NCBI GenBank assembly: GCA_023897205.1
Contig: JAHWDD010000002.1
Span: 2,666,001-2,730,000, forward strand
From: Exophiala sp. HKRS030
Taxonomy: Eukaryota > Ascomycota > Eurotiomycetes > Chaetothyriales > Herpotrichiellaceae
Reading direction: 5' to 3'
DNA length: 64,000 nucleotides
A program made the translations under genes and the position numbers. Below are positions 21,250 to 31,150 of the stretch, one piece after another; within the stretch, counting starts at the first letter, position 1, and each line of letters starts with the position of its first letter. A model generated the notes under the pieces. The model was not told where the DNA came from. It saw nothing but the letters and a program-made list of their open reading frames with translations, and searched no databases.

Positions 21250-22619
21250 ATGAAGCGAGCCAGTCCTGCCAAACCTCGCCCCAAACTTCCAGACTATTGC
21301 GACGTTGAGCCCAAGCGAGATGAGACTGGCAAGGCTATATGGCCTGCACCAGCAGAAGCCATGGAGAAGGCCAGGGCACTCATCAGAGAATGGTACTACT
21401 CTCTCCTTCGACACCTTGGGATCCTACGAGATTTTTACAGGCTAATGATCACAGTGCGGCAAGTGGCAAAAAGACCTTGATCGTGCCCGACAAAGATGCC
21501 GACGGCCTATCGTCTGGAGTCACCCTCTATCGTACTCTGACGATACTGGGCCTCGACGAGTCTCTGATCGACGTACATCTAGTCCAGAAAGGATCAAACA
21601 TCCACGTCCAATCCGAGAGAGAAGCCATGGCGGCCAAAGACCCAGCTTACATTTTTGTCCTAGACCAAGGATCGGTGGCAGGACCTCCGGTCGTCGACTC
21701 CTCGGCGACAAAGTCTCTCATAATCGATCATCATCTAAGCGATCATTTCCCCGAAGGCGCCGAGGTGGTCTCTGCATGTCATTATCCGCCCGTGTCGACA
21801 ACCTCCCTTCTCATATACGAGATATGCAAGACACTTTCAGACGACATCGAATCTGCTTGCGCATATCTTGCCTGTATTGGAACACACGGCGATTTGGGCA
21901 ATACCCTGAAGTGGTTACCACCATTTCCCGACATGAAGGAGACTTTCAAGGTTCACACCAAGAAGTCCATCAATGACGCCGTCTCTCTTGTGAACGCTCC
22001 TCGCCGCACCTCGAAATACGATGTCATCACCGCATGGACAGCCTTGCTCAATTCGACGGATCCGAAAGATCTTCTGAGCAATGGTCGGCTCCAGAGTGCT
22101 CGTGCCGAAATTAATGAAGAGGTCGAGCTCAATACCCATACACCGCCAAAATTCAGTTCCGACGGCCGTATTGCAGTTCTACGGATCAACACACCGGCTC
22201 AAGTGCACCCGGTCATCGCTACGCGATGGGCTGGGTACCTCAATTCAAAAACCCTGGAAATAGTAATTTGTGCAAATTTTGGATACCTGTTGAACATGGT
22301 CAATTTCTCCTGTCGTATTGCTCGCAGTGCCAGATCTCGGGATCCGCCAGTCAATATCATTGAAAGTCTCAAAGCCGCAGCAGACCTCTCAACGGATGGT
22401 CTTAGAGAACGACTTGGCGAAAGCTTTGCAAGAGGCCACAAAGAAGCCAGTGGAGGCGTCGTGCCTGTTGCAGCATTTGAGGAATTAATGCAACTTCTCA
22501 AGATAGGCGAGAAGCCTGAGAAGAAAGATGGAGACGAGGAGCCGAGGCCCAAGAAGCTCAAACCACTAGAAAAGAGCCCACAAAAGAACACGCTCGGAAA
22601 TTATTTTCGCAAAGCCTGA
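21250..22619 (+). CDS. DHH-family phosphoesterase (RecJ-like), with PIP-like C-terminus
   Basis: Two exons, 21250-21392 and 21455-22619, give 435 residues. The intron runs GTACTA...ACAG with a CTAAT branch at 21442-21446; using the earlier ACAG at 21437-21440 would break the frame. Motifs are DKDADG (metal site), LDQGS, and IIDHHLSDH (the DHH motif). A DHHA1-type C-terminal domain includes FARGHKEASGGVVPVAAFEELM. Family knowledge: such proteins cleave phosphodiester or phosphoanhydride bonds (RecJ exonuclease, nanoRNases, exopolyphosphatase). The tail is basic (KKLKPLEKSPQK) and ends KNTLGNYFRKA, resembling a PCNA-interacting (PIP) box. This suggests nuclear DNA repair or replication work by inference. 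Its stop is 14 nt from the convergent gene's stop. Confidence 0.8.
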
Positions 22620-22633
22620 GACGGGAGTGTATC

Positions 22634-24059
22634 TCATCGCTCGGAATCAGCAATCCTCGGCCGAACTGTCGTGCCAGCTTGAGCTTTATTGAGAATTGAA
22701 AACTGTTGGCGCAGCTCCGACAATACGAGGGGTAGCGACTCCTCGAGAACCTGGTTCAGTCTCCATTGGAGTTCCAACTCGTATCCGGCGCCAAAAAGAG
22801 GGATTGCCATTCTCTCGGCCAGCCTCGTGGGCGCCTCCTGCTCGGCAAATGCAGTGAACTCACTCACAATTCGGCCCGCCAGCAGAGTCTCGGTGCATTC
22901 CACATATGGGTCATCAGGAAGTCGCGCCCCTGGAAACAGTGTCTTGAAAATTGAAAACCACGCTTCAGCGCAATTCTCTCCAACCTTACGTCTCTTGACG
23001 GCTTTACACTGGTCCGGGTCCATCTTTTCCTCAAAGGGACAATCAACGATCAGACAGGACCTTTCACGCTCGTGATGTGAGCGGTTCTGCTCGCTGTCAA
23101 ATTCTTGGAAACACGATGAGCAGTAGTGGTCGGGCCTCTTGTGGACACGATAAAGGTGCTGTTTCAATCGAGGGATATTCGTAAGAATTTTACTAGCGCA
23201 TTTATGGTAGACCATTTCTGTTGGATTGGTGTTGCGTTCAGAATATCTGAAAGGATCATTCTTGGCGTATGGACAGGCCAGAAGCTTTTCTGTCGAAGCA
23301 ACCCCTGGATCATTCTCATCACAACGCATTCTTTTCGGGCCTCTCTTCTTGTCCTCAGGGTCCTCGTCCTCAATCTGGCGTGATTTAGTCCTTGATAGAG
23401 AGCATGAACTGTAGCTCGTGGCGCTTGAGGCTTCGTAGCCTGTCAAGGTGTTGAGCGCGGTCGCTCCTGAGTGGGACGATGACTGGTCGGATCCTTGCGG
23501 CCGGCATGTGAGATGCGCTTTTGCGTCTGTTACGAATTCTTGGACTAGATCGTACACAAGTTCCGACACTATGCTGTCCCAGCTATTTTCACTGAGATCC
23601 TCAATCAGTGGGGATGCTGAATCCTGGACGAAGGAGTCTTCACCCTCAGAACTCAGAAATGCTTCGTTGAAATTTGGGAAGTCGCTTTCAGGCATGATCC
23701 CGTCTCGGTTGACCATGACTGTATCGAGAGACTCTCTTGTGCCTACACCACTCAGCCAGTCGTCGGTCTTCGAGCTTGGCGACTCCATGGTCAGAGGAAG
23801 CTGATCAGATGCAGGTCTTGGAGAATCATCTGGCGACACAAGGACTTGGTGGAACGGCTCCATGCCAGACCGGCATTGCTTGCCGAGCTGTGTACAATTC
23901 AGACAGCGTCCGTCCCGTGACAAATCGTATCCTTCGCAAACGATCTGTTGATCTCAGCTCGAATGGGGGCCTTGATCACCTCGGCGAAGCATTACGTACC
24001 TTCTTTGACCTACAGTGGTCACAGGCTGATGCAGATCCCAGCCTCTTTGTCACTATCAT
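22634..24059 (-). CDS. Transcription-factor-like protein joining a Zn2Cys6 cluster and a C2H2-like region
   Basis: Two exons on the minus strand, 24059-24000 and 23944-22634 (intron GTACGT...CAG, 55 nt), give 456 residues. The short first exon supplies CDHCRSKK; joined to exon two it makes CX2CX6CX10CX2CX6C (Cys 13, 16, 23, 34, 37, 44), a canonical fungal zinc binuclear cluster. A Ser/Asp-rich linker and a basic patch (KKRGPKRMR) follow. At about residues 243-310 is CPYAKNDPFRYSE, then HKCASKILTNIPRLKQHLYRVH and CSSCFQEF...HERERSC. This is the degenerate C2H2-like region seen in many Pezizomycotina proteins. It is probably a nuclear DNA-binding regulator; the target is unknown. A 5'-longer start at 24191 is open in frame but less likely. 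Confidence 0.75.
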
Positions 24060-24474
24060 GCTGCTCGTTTCAAGGCCTGTCTCGCCTATTGGGACTGCGA
24101 AGAGGGCTCGCCCTACCCGTCGATATTCAAATCGGCCAACGGTTTGTGGTTCGAAAATGGTCCTTCTCATCAGACATCGCCAGCATGGCATCCTTGGGGA
24201 CTATTCGTTCATACGTTAGCTATAGAGCCGGAAAGCGATCCGCGCGAAATATCGTGTTTTCACCATTACACGATTGCCTGCAAGCATCTTCTGTGCCTAG
24301 GGGATCAAGGGCAACTGACACCTCCTTCACATTTCGTCTTAGCTCTTGCGCAGGAAGTACATTCAATCGATGATACAGTGGTGGGAACTTTCACAGGTAT
24401 CTCGCGGGAGAAGTTTACGCTATCGGAACGGTCAGTCCAAGTAGCTCCTCTATTCCGGAATACCATGTAGGGAT
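24060..24474. other. Intergenic between two minus-strand genes
   Basis: 415 nt: promoter of the zinc-cluster gene and 3' side of the small Cys-rich gene. No gene is seen. Confidence 0.45.
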
Positions 24475-24858
24475 TTACGCTGCAGGATCTTGAATATGAT
24501 TTCTCGTCTTCTTGGGCTTCTTTTCTGGTTGTTCGAAATAAGAAAATTCCTTTTCTCTAGATTCCATATGTCGGAGATGAGGTGGCAGTTCGGTGTCTAG
24601 GTCCAACTGGTTGAGCCGTTCGAAATGCTGTGCCTCAGAAGTCATGTTATTATCGCTCTTTCCGTTCGTATCTTTTGACAATCCAACCACGCGCAAGCCA
24701 CTGTAGGCTTTATCGTGATTCGGGCAAATATATCCCACCAACACAACCCTTTCAATGGTAGAATGGCCGCGCTGTCCATGCTTCGAACACCGGTCCACGG
24801 CATGCACGGAATAGAGGCAGTGGCATTTGATATATCTTTCAATGATCTGGTGGCACAT
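24475..24858 (-). CDS. Small Cys/His-rich conserved fungal protein
   Basis: Single exon, 127 residues. The N-terminal half, MCHQIIERYIKCHCLYSVH...CSKHGQRGHSTIERVVLVGYICPNH, has regularly spaced Cys and His that could bind zinc. Small proteins of this shape (MC..., RY..C.CLY..H..D.C, GQRGH, VLVGY.C..H) recur in Pezizomycotina genomes and have no known function. The C-terminal half is charged, with a basic KKPKKTR stretch. There is no signal peptide or membrane segment. The function is unknown and I infer only a zinc-binding fold. Confidence 0.65.
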   Translation of the reverse strand: MCHQIIERYIKCHCLYSVHAVDRCSKHGQRGHSTIERVVLVGYICPNHDKAYSGLRVVGLSKDTNGKSDNNMTSEAQHFERLNQLDLDTELPPHLRHMESREKEFSYFEQPEKKPKKTRNHIQDPAA

Positions 24859-25511
24859 ATTGGCAAGAATGTCAATGACCTACCCTAAGAGCAGTGGCTA
24901 AAATTTCAAGCGTGGGAGCTTGATTCTTTATATGACACTGTCAATATTCGCTAACAGCCAAGGTATGGTTGTGTAGTGAGCCTCGAAGGGTGGGTGCCTG
25001 GCGTGGCATAATTCACATCTGTGAGAAGAGACTCAGCCCCATCACACCTGAGATTATCATTGGCGAAACCATATAAGCGAATACCCTCGACGTTTGTTTG
25101 GCTGCGTCTCCTTCCCTCCTTGATGTTCGGCCATCTCCAAGCAGGAAAGGAGATGCAGCTAGTAGCATGGAGGATAAGCTCGACTTGGGGGTCTCCTTGC
25201 CATGGGCAGCCATCATAGGCTAATAGGAGCTCGATTGTGGTTTAGTTCTGGCAGGGGTTTGTTGATCCTGAGAATATAGCGCTGAGGATCTTGAGAATCA
25301 GAATGAGGATCAAAGTAGAAGTCGTCCTCAAGCCTTTGGCTCCAGTGATACTTGTGAAGCCCGCCAAGCCTTCCCCGGATTATCTCGTTTCTCCGCTTGT
25401 AGCATACAATCTTCGCCTCTTTGATGTTGTTGATCCCCATCAATTGAAACGCTCGTCCAGACTGTCGCTATTGTCGCGCGTGCTCTAAAGTAGATTGGGA
25501 GTGTTATCAGC
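24859..25511. other. Region upstream of MED4 with a doubtful small ORF
   Basis: Promoter side of MED4 (+) and of the Cys-rich gene (-). A minus-strand frame of 75 residues from an ATG at 25440 to a stop at 25213 reads protein-like (MGINNIKEAKIVCYKRRNEI..., ending ELNHNRAPISL). It matches nothing I know and would leave only about 70 nt to the MED4 start. Upstream it is closed by a TAG, so it is a free-standing small ORF at best. Confidence 0.3.
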
Positions 25512-26480
25512 ATGGATTCAGTCGCCCTCGACCCCCTCAGCTCCCTCGAAAACCATCTTAACGCTCTTGTAGCAAATATCACCCAGACCAACACATTCGC
25601 CAATGCGCCCCAACTGGCAAAAGATCTGGTGACCGACGACGATAATCTATCCTCTGCCCTCACCCTCCTGCGGAAGCATCAACAAAACTACGCGCGCCTC
25701 TTGAACCTCCGGGTCGAGGTTGAAGATCTACAGACACAACTCCAAGACACGATCCGTCGCAGTGTTGCATTCAGAGACGAGATTCTTCAGATACATCCAA
25801 CGATACTCGACGACTCGGACGAGGAGGAGGAGGATGATGATGATGACGCACAAAATAATATCACAGAAATAGATTACCACACACTCCTGGCGTTTGCCGC
25901 GAGGATAGGTAAACACAATGCCGCAGCTGCACGCGAGGCCGAGGCAGAAGCTGTGAGACGGAAAGTTGCTGCAAAGCGCGAGGCAGTCAATGGTGCTGCT
26001 GACGGAGAAGAGAATGCAACGGCAGAGACAGAGGCTGAAGTGGAGCGCATCAACAACACGGTCGCACAGACGAGGGCGCAGATGGGCATGGCCTTCCCGG
26101 ATGCCAACTTGCTGCGTGTGGGCGCATTGGGGCAACTACAGCTATACCAGGAGAAACAGGCGACCGCGGGTGCAAATGTTGAAGACGCGCTGGACCGTGA
26201 GGTTGAAAGGCTCGTGCGAGAAAGTGAAGATATTGCGGAGGCGGTGGTTGAGCCGGTCGAGAACACCGCAGCGGAAGAGGGAATGGGATGGTCGAGTCCA
26301 GAGTTGGCGAAACGGACGTTACCTGGGCCTTCAGGCCAAACAGAACAAGCTCATGGATCAGGTCAAGCGTCGATGCCGCAACAGGTGAAGAGACAAGGTG
26401 GTGACCTGCCTCCAGCGCCGCCAAAACGGAAGGTTGCTCTAGATTTCCCTGGAAGCGACGACGAGGAAGACGATGATTGA
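25512..26480 (+). CDS. MED4: Mediator complex subunit 4
   Basis: Single exon, 322 residues. The MED4 core is recognisable: LRKHQQNYARLLNLRVEVEDLQTQLQ as a coiled coil, FRDEILQIHPTI, YHTLLAFAARIGKHNAAA, and AFPDANLLRVGALGQLQLY. An acidic run (DDSDEEEEDDDDD) and an acidic C-terminus (DDEEDDD) flank the core, with a basic PPKRKVALDFPG near the end. Family knowledge: MED4 belongs to the middle module of Mediator and links activators to RNA polymerase II in the nucleus. Length is close to other filamentous fungal MED4 proteins. Confidence 0.92.
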   Translation: MDSVALDPLSSLENHLNALVANITQTNTFANAPQLAKDLVTDDDNLSSALTLLRKHQQNYARLLNLRVEVEDLQTQLQDTIRRSVAFRDEILQIHPTILDDSDEEEEDDDDDAQNNITEIDYHTLLAFAARIGKHNAAAAREAEAEAVRRKVAAKREAVNGAADGEENATAETEAEVERINNTVAQTRAQMGMAFPDANLLRVGALGQLQLYQEKQATAGANVEDALDREVERLVRESEDIAEAVVEPVENTAAEEGMGWSSPELAKRTLPGPSGQTEQAHGSGQASMPQQVKRQGGDLPPAPPKRKVALDFPGSDDEEDDD

Positions 26481-27143
26481 CAGCTTGACGATGGTACCTT
26501 GGTTTGTTCTGGACATATGACAATCTATTTCAATACCATCTTCCAGGCCTCTGCTCGTAGTGCTGATGGTACTTCGTATCTCGTCGTCGCTCTAAGGCAC
26601 CAGGTAAAATATTTTAGCGCCAGACTGAGAGGAGGTACGATGGTCAATCTCGTTTCGTGTATGGTGCTTTCCTCTTGCATTATTTGTCATACACCTCGAT
26701 CTTACTCTTTCGTGGACAAGAGTCTGTTCTGTAGGAAAAAGCCTCTATCGACACAGCCCTATCATCCGTCCCGTGCACTATTTATGGCGTAGCCTTTTCG
26801 TCATCCTCTCGCCATGATTCGCTTATCGGTGGCTCCAAGCCGGACGGAATCCATCCGAGGACACGAGCCGTTGTAATGGATGCCTCGGTGAGCCTGACAT
26901 ACTCTGTGTGGCTTATACGAGAACCGTCTTTGATGCCCCCCATGATGTTAAGGTTAGTGTGACATTTCCCTTGCGACTGGAGACATCTGAATATCCTGCC
27001 TTTGTCACTTCTACCAAGAGAAAATCATTCACAATATCGTCCAGCCTTAGAGAAACACTGGCCATAGGCCTTGGCTGCCCTGTTCCATCTTAATCTTGCC
27101 ATACCTGCAGTGGCGAGTGGTTTCGCCTTGATTTGACTCGACA
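26481..27143. other. Intergenic between MED4 and the zinc-cluster regulator
   Basis: About 660 nt in same-direction orientation: MED4 3' UTR and regulator promoter. No other gene is seen. This is the left boundary of the accessory cluster. Confidence 0.45.
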
Positions 27144-28849
27144 ATGGTTTACGAGGGTGGTCCCTCTCGAGGTTGCGACACATGTAGGTGGTCGACAGCT
27201 GATCTAACTATATAGAACTGACCATGCTAATACCATCGTCAGGTCGAGCGCGAAAGGTCAAGGTACACTTTGGACATTTCTTTTGTTGGAACCAACATGG
27301 CTTCGCGACATCATAGCCCTGATTCGCTACTAACATGAGGTAGTGCTCAGAAGAGAGACCATTTTGCGCCCGGTGTCAACGTGGTGGCTTCCTTTGCTTG
27401 GGTTATCAACGGCGATCAAGGGCAGCATTGAAAAAGGAGAACTACAAGCTTCACAGTCCATCTTCGTCCAAGTCCGACACAAACTCGTCCATCACGGAAT
27501 CTCCAAGAATGACAAGCCCGACCACTTTGTTCTTAGAGCCGCCCCTGGACAGCAAGTCTACGTCCTTCTTCATGGATCAGTTTGTGGTCGCTCCCGAAAC
27601 CGGTCAAAATGTTGGTTGGTTTGAGTTCCTACCGGAACTTCTCTCGCACGCAGAGCCATCCTCAGCCTTGGACATTGCATTTCGAGGATGTTCGTACCTT
27701 GCGCTGGCTAATCGGCAGGATCATGAGACTCTCCGTTATGCAGCCCTGAACTTATATGGACAAGCATTGCGATCAACGAATGAAGAGTTGAAAAGCCCAG
27801 AGACTGCTACCAGCGACACAACGTTTGCCGCCATATTACTTTTGTGCTTATTTGGGGTGAGTTGCCCTTTATTTAGCTTGAGCGTGACTGACAATGGTAG
27901 CACATAAACGGCGATTTGAGAATGCAGATTGGTGCACATGCACTCGGCATGTACAAACTGCTTGAACTCCGAGCCAGAACTGGTGTTCATAGTGCCCATA
28001 CACTATCCCTGACTCGACACTTCTTTGCACTAATGGTAAGTCAACCCTCTTACTGGTCTCTATCCACGCTAAACGACGTTGGTGTAGCATCTGGAGAACA
28101 ATAAGAAACTTCTTGCGTCACCGGCAGCAGCAGGAGGAGGGGGAGAAGCTGTCTCAGGTGAAGCTTCACAAGCTGCCGCTTCCGATCTTTTCGCTCGCAT
28201 GGGGATGCTGTGGCCCATCTCTGCAGCCCTTCTCACTCAGATGCACATGTGGATGAATAGCGATGATTCGACGAAAGACATCAGTGCTCTTCTGCCACTT
28301 TTGGAGAATGTCAGAAAACTCGAAAAGCAGGTGCAGTTGGCCATCCAGGGTCTAGATCCTATTTGGTACTATACGACAATACCTGCCCGCGAAGCCAATC
28401 CAAAATCGAAATGGAATGAAACCTTCCGCAAAGCGCTGGTGTACCACGACTCGTGGATCATGAGTATGTGGCATGCCTATCGTGTCACTAGGATATCCTT
28501 ACATACAACAATGGTTGCGTCTTACGACATGATTCTAGATACCGGGGATTCCGATATGATAAATCTTTTCGATGAGGAGCTGGAAGAGCTGAAGACCCAG
28601 TCACTCTCGATAATTGACACAATGAACGAGGACATATGTACAAGTATTCCATGGATTCTTGGTCAAGTCGAAGAGGGCGGCGGACAAAACCCATCAGCTA
28701 GTCTTCCAAAGGCATCTCGGGCCTCTTTGAGTATCGTCGGATTGAAGACTGTTGTCAATGGTCGATATACACGTCAGCATCATTCCGATCAAGCAAGAAA
28801 CGCCCTTTGGGATATTGCATATCGATTCGGAATCAAAGGGGCTTTATGA
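27144..28849 (+). CDS. Zn2Cys6 fungal-specific transcription factor (3' end probably frameshifted)
   Basis: Exons 27144-27183, 27243-27262, 27344-27856, 27901-28035 and 28088-28849, all GT-AG, three with clear CTAAT/CTAAC branch sites; 489 residues as it reads. The first three exons, including a 20-nt micro-exon, assemble MVYEGGPSRGCDTCRARKVK, then CSEERPFCARC and QRGGFLCLGYQRRSR. This is a perfect CX2CX6CX6CX2CX6C cluster. The rest is the fungal-specific regulatory domain (HINGDLRMQIGAHALGMYKL, MGMLWPISAALLTQMHMW, ICTSIPWILGQV, ARNALWDIAYRFGIKG). The frame stops at 28847-28849, just after a GGGG run at 28838-28841. An adjacent frame then continues with protein-like sequence and a well-formed intron, so the tail is probably cut by one extra base. 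It may control the nearby oxidoreductase genes. Confidence 0.8.
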
Positions 28850-29123
28850 CAAGACTGAAATTTTGGCTGAGGTGTTATGGACGTTCATGATGATTACTGA
28901 AAAGTGGTACTCGGCTACGCATGAGCTCAATGTTCAATTCAGCAAGACCACAGGCTTGATCACATTGGAAAAAGAACAAGATCGATCAAGTATGCGAATT
29001 CTGGAGAATCAAGGTGAATGATTATCGCCCGTATGTCTTCACATTTTCACGAGCTAACATATTCCAGAGTATGATATCCTCCCTCGAATCTGCAAGCGGC
29101 GCTCCAACCCTGTTCTCGGATGA
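28850..29123 (+). pseudogene. Out-of-frame 3' continuation of the zinc-cluster regulator
   Basis: One frame over from the stop at 28849 the sequence reads YDKTEILAEVLWTFMMITEK and onward to RILENQ. A GT-AG intron then lies at 29014-29067 (GTGAAT, GCTAACA branch, TTCCAG), followed by a short final exon EYDILPRICKRRSNPVLG to a stop at 29121-29123. A correctly formed intron that keeps this frame is hard to explain by chance. Removing the effect of one G in the 28838-28841 run would join it to the regulator. It may be a real mutation, a homopolymer sequencing error, or missed splicing. Confidence 0.55.
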
Positions 29124-29484
29124 TACCTCTTCCCAGGTCCCTAATGCCTGGGATATCTCACAGTGTCTAGTGTCGCCCGATGCAAATCGTCTCCATACAG
29201 ATTTCATGGTCATTCGATGCTTGATGTCTGATGATCTTGGGGAAGGATGCCAAAGACCGTGCATCTTTGAACCATGAAAGTTACATTGCCGCATACCGCT
29301 GTGTCGCTATCTTCAATGTTGTACTTATATATTTTCTACTAACGTCAAAATGAGCTTCAATATTCCACCAAGCCAAACACTCCCTTCCCTATATATCTAT
29401 ATGTCTGATCTGAAATTCCTCAGTGCAAAGTCGTTACTTTATCTCCTGTGCCACAATCTAAACTTGTAATAAGTCCAGATCAGG
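29124..29484. other. Convergent intergenic region, regulator / OYE
   Basis: 361 nt of 3' flanks from the plus-strand regulator and the minus-strand OYE gene. No gene is seen. Confidence 0.5.
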
Positions 29485-30663
29485 TCAGGACACAGTAGCA
29501 ACTTCTCGTCTTCCAGGATAAGGGTTCCCCTCGTAGAAAGGGTAGTCAATGTACCCGTGCTCCTGCTTGACGGTATAAAACGTGGCACGATTGTAGGGTG
29601 TCAACTCGAGCCCATTTTTGAGTCGGTACGGCAAATCCGGATTCGAGATCCAATACCTCCCAAAGACGATTGCCACTTTTCGATCTTTATAGTCGCACTC
29701 AACCGCCCTTTTGGCCCTGTTGGTGTCAAATCCACCCGCGAGCAATATCGGCGTATCCTTGTTCCACTCGTCAATCGCAAAAGCTAGACTTTTTGGGACT
29801 GCTTCAGTCTGCATCTTTTCTGTGGTCTCGTCGACGTCTTGATTCCCACTGACTCTGGGTTCTATGAGATGCAAGTATGCCAAACCAAACTTGTCGAGTT
29901 GCCTCACCACGTGTCCAAATTGAGGGCGAGGGTCCTTCATACCCATCCCGGCGAAAGGGCTGAACGGTGACAACCTTATCCCTGTCCTCTCGCCACCGAT
30001 GGCCTCCACCACTTCCTGTACGACACGCAAACAGAACCTCGCTCTGTTCTCGACGTTTCCTCCCCACTCGTCTGTTCGTTTGTTGCTCACGTCCTGTAAA
30101 AACTGATCGATGAGGTAACCGTTTGCTGCGTGGATCTCGACTCCGTCAAACCCGGCCTCGATCGCGTGTTTCGCCGCGGTGCCAAAATCTCGTATACACT
30201 GCTCGATCTCGTCTTGGGTCATCGGTCGAGGGATCACCGCGTTGGGGTCGGTCGGATCCACTATGGGAACGTCGGAACTACTGACAATGTCTATCCCTTT
30301 GGCCTCGGAGGCGGCTTTTCGAGCCGACCGACCAACGTGCCACAACTGCAAGTAAATAAACGAACCTCGAGAGTGGACAGCGTTCGTGACGGCCTTCCAA
30401 CCCTCGAGTTGTGCTCGTGTCCAGATCCCGGGAGCGTTGACGTCCCTTCCCGCGGCTGCGAGTGAAATGGACGTGGCCTCGGCGATGAGTAAAGTCCCTG
30501 GTACCGAAGCCCTTTGGGAGTAATACTCCGTCACCATGGGTAAAGGAATGTTGTCTTCTCCGGCTCGAAGTCGAGTCAATGGTGCCATGACCATGCGATG
30601 ACTGAGGTGGCAAGACCCACCAATCGTCATGGGGCTGAAGAGGGTACTCGTAGGAGAAGACAT
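29485..30663 (-). CDS. NADH:flavin oxidoreductase, old yellow enzyme family
   Basis: Single exon, 392 residues. The TIM-barrel flavoenzyme motifs appear in order: LFSPMTIGGSCHLSHRMVMA with PLTRLRA, then SFIYLQLWHVGR, and FDGVEIHAANGYLIDQFLQD (His-x-x-Asn plus Tyr of the substrate pocket). TDEWGG, GIRLSPFSPF, ILLAGGFD and VIFGRYWISNPDLPYRLKNG follow. Length and motifs match class II/III fungal OYEs. Family knowledge: these FMN enzymes use NAD(P)H to reduce alpha,beta-unsaturated carbonyls. Fungal members act in alkaloid, polyketide or oxylipin pathways and in detoxification. The neighbouring P450 and SDR genes suggest a shared pathway by inference. Confidence 0.92.
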   Translation of the reverse strand: MSSPTSTLFSPMTIGGSCHLSHRMVMAPLTRLRAGEDNIPLPMVTEYYSQRASVPGTLLIAEATSISLAAAGRDVNAPGIWTRAQLEGWKAVTNAVHSRGSFIYLQLWHVGRSARKAASEAKGIDIVSSSDVPIVDPTDPNAVIPRPMTQDEIEQCIRDFGTAAKHAIEAGFDGVEIHAANGYLIDQFLQDVSNKRTDEWGGNVENRARFCLRVVQEVVEAIGGERTGIRLSPFSPFAGMGMKDPRPQFGHVVRQLDKFGLAYLHLIEPRVSGNQDVDETTEKMQTEAVPKSLAFAIDEWNKDTPILLAGGFDTNRAKRAVECDYKDRKVAIVFGRYWISNPDLPYRLKNGLELTPYNRATFYTVKQEHGYIDYPFYEGNPYPGRREVATVS

Positions 30664-31150
30664 GGTTGACGACGAAAGGGGGGAGGCAGGTGGGAAAGAC
30701 TGGAAATCCTGCCTGGGAATTATGTACCTTTAGATGCCTACATCTCGAGATCATGGACTGGATCTGGGTGATGGATTTCAATAGAGATCTTATCCTGTTC
30801 TACCCCAACAGATGCGCTCGATGAAAATGAAGTTGAACGATTTCTCCAACTCAGTTACCCGAGTACTTGACAAGATGGAAAAGGGAGCGGCAAGTGGCCG
30901 GCCGATTTCACTGACTCTTATTATAGAGACAACAAAGAACCGATATCGCTACTTTTACGAATACTAGTGTTCGTAATTTGGGGGGCAAGGAATGCAGTAG
31001 ATACCTTCTATAGATACTTCTCACAAAGAATGACCCTCGGCTTCACATATCATCCTTGAGGAAGATCTCTTCTTTCTAGAAACTTAACAACATCTTCGCA
31101 TGTCCAATGAAGGACCCACCTCACCACCTTTTAGGCTCAAACCTGCGAGA
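30664..31150. promoter_or_regulatory. OYE promoter region
   Basis: 487 nt between the P450 stop and the OYE start, both on the minus strand. It contains an 8-bp GGCCGGCC palindrome at about 30897-30904, offering CGG/CCG half-sites of the type bound by Zn2Cys6 regulators; a function is only possible. Confidence 0.35.

Noticed and set aside
21437..21455. Earlier acceptor for the DHH gene intron at 21440
   Set aside because: Joining there shifts the frame and loses the AASGKKTLIV run; the acceptor at 21454 keeps it and has a CTAAT branch just upstream.
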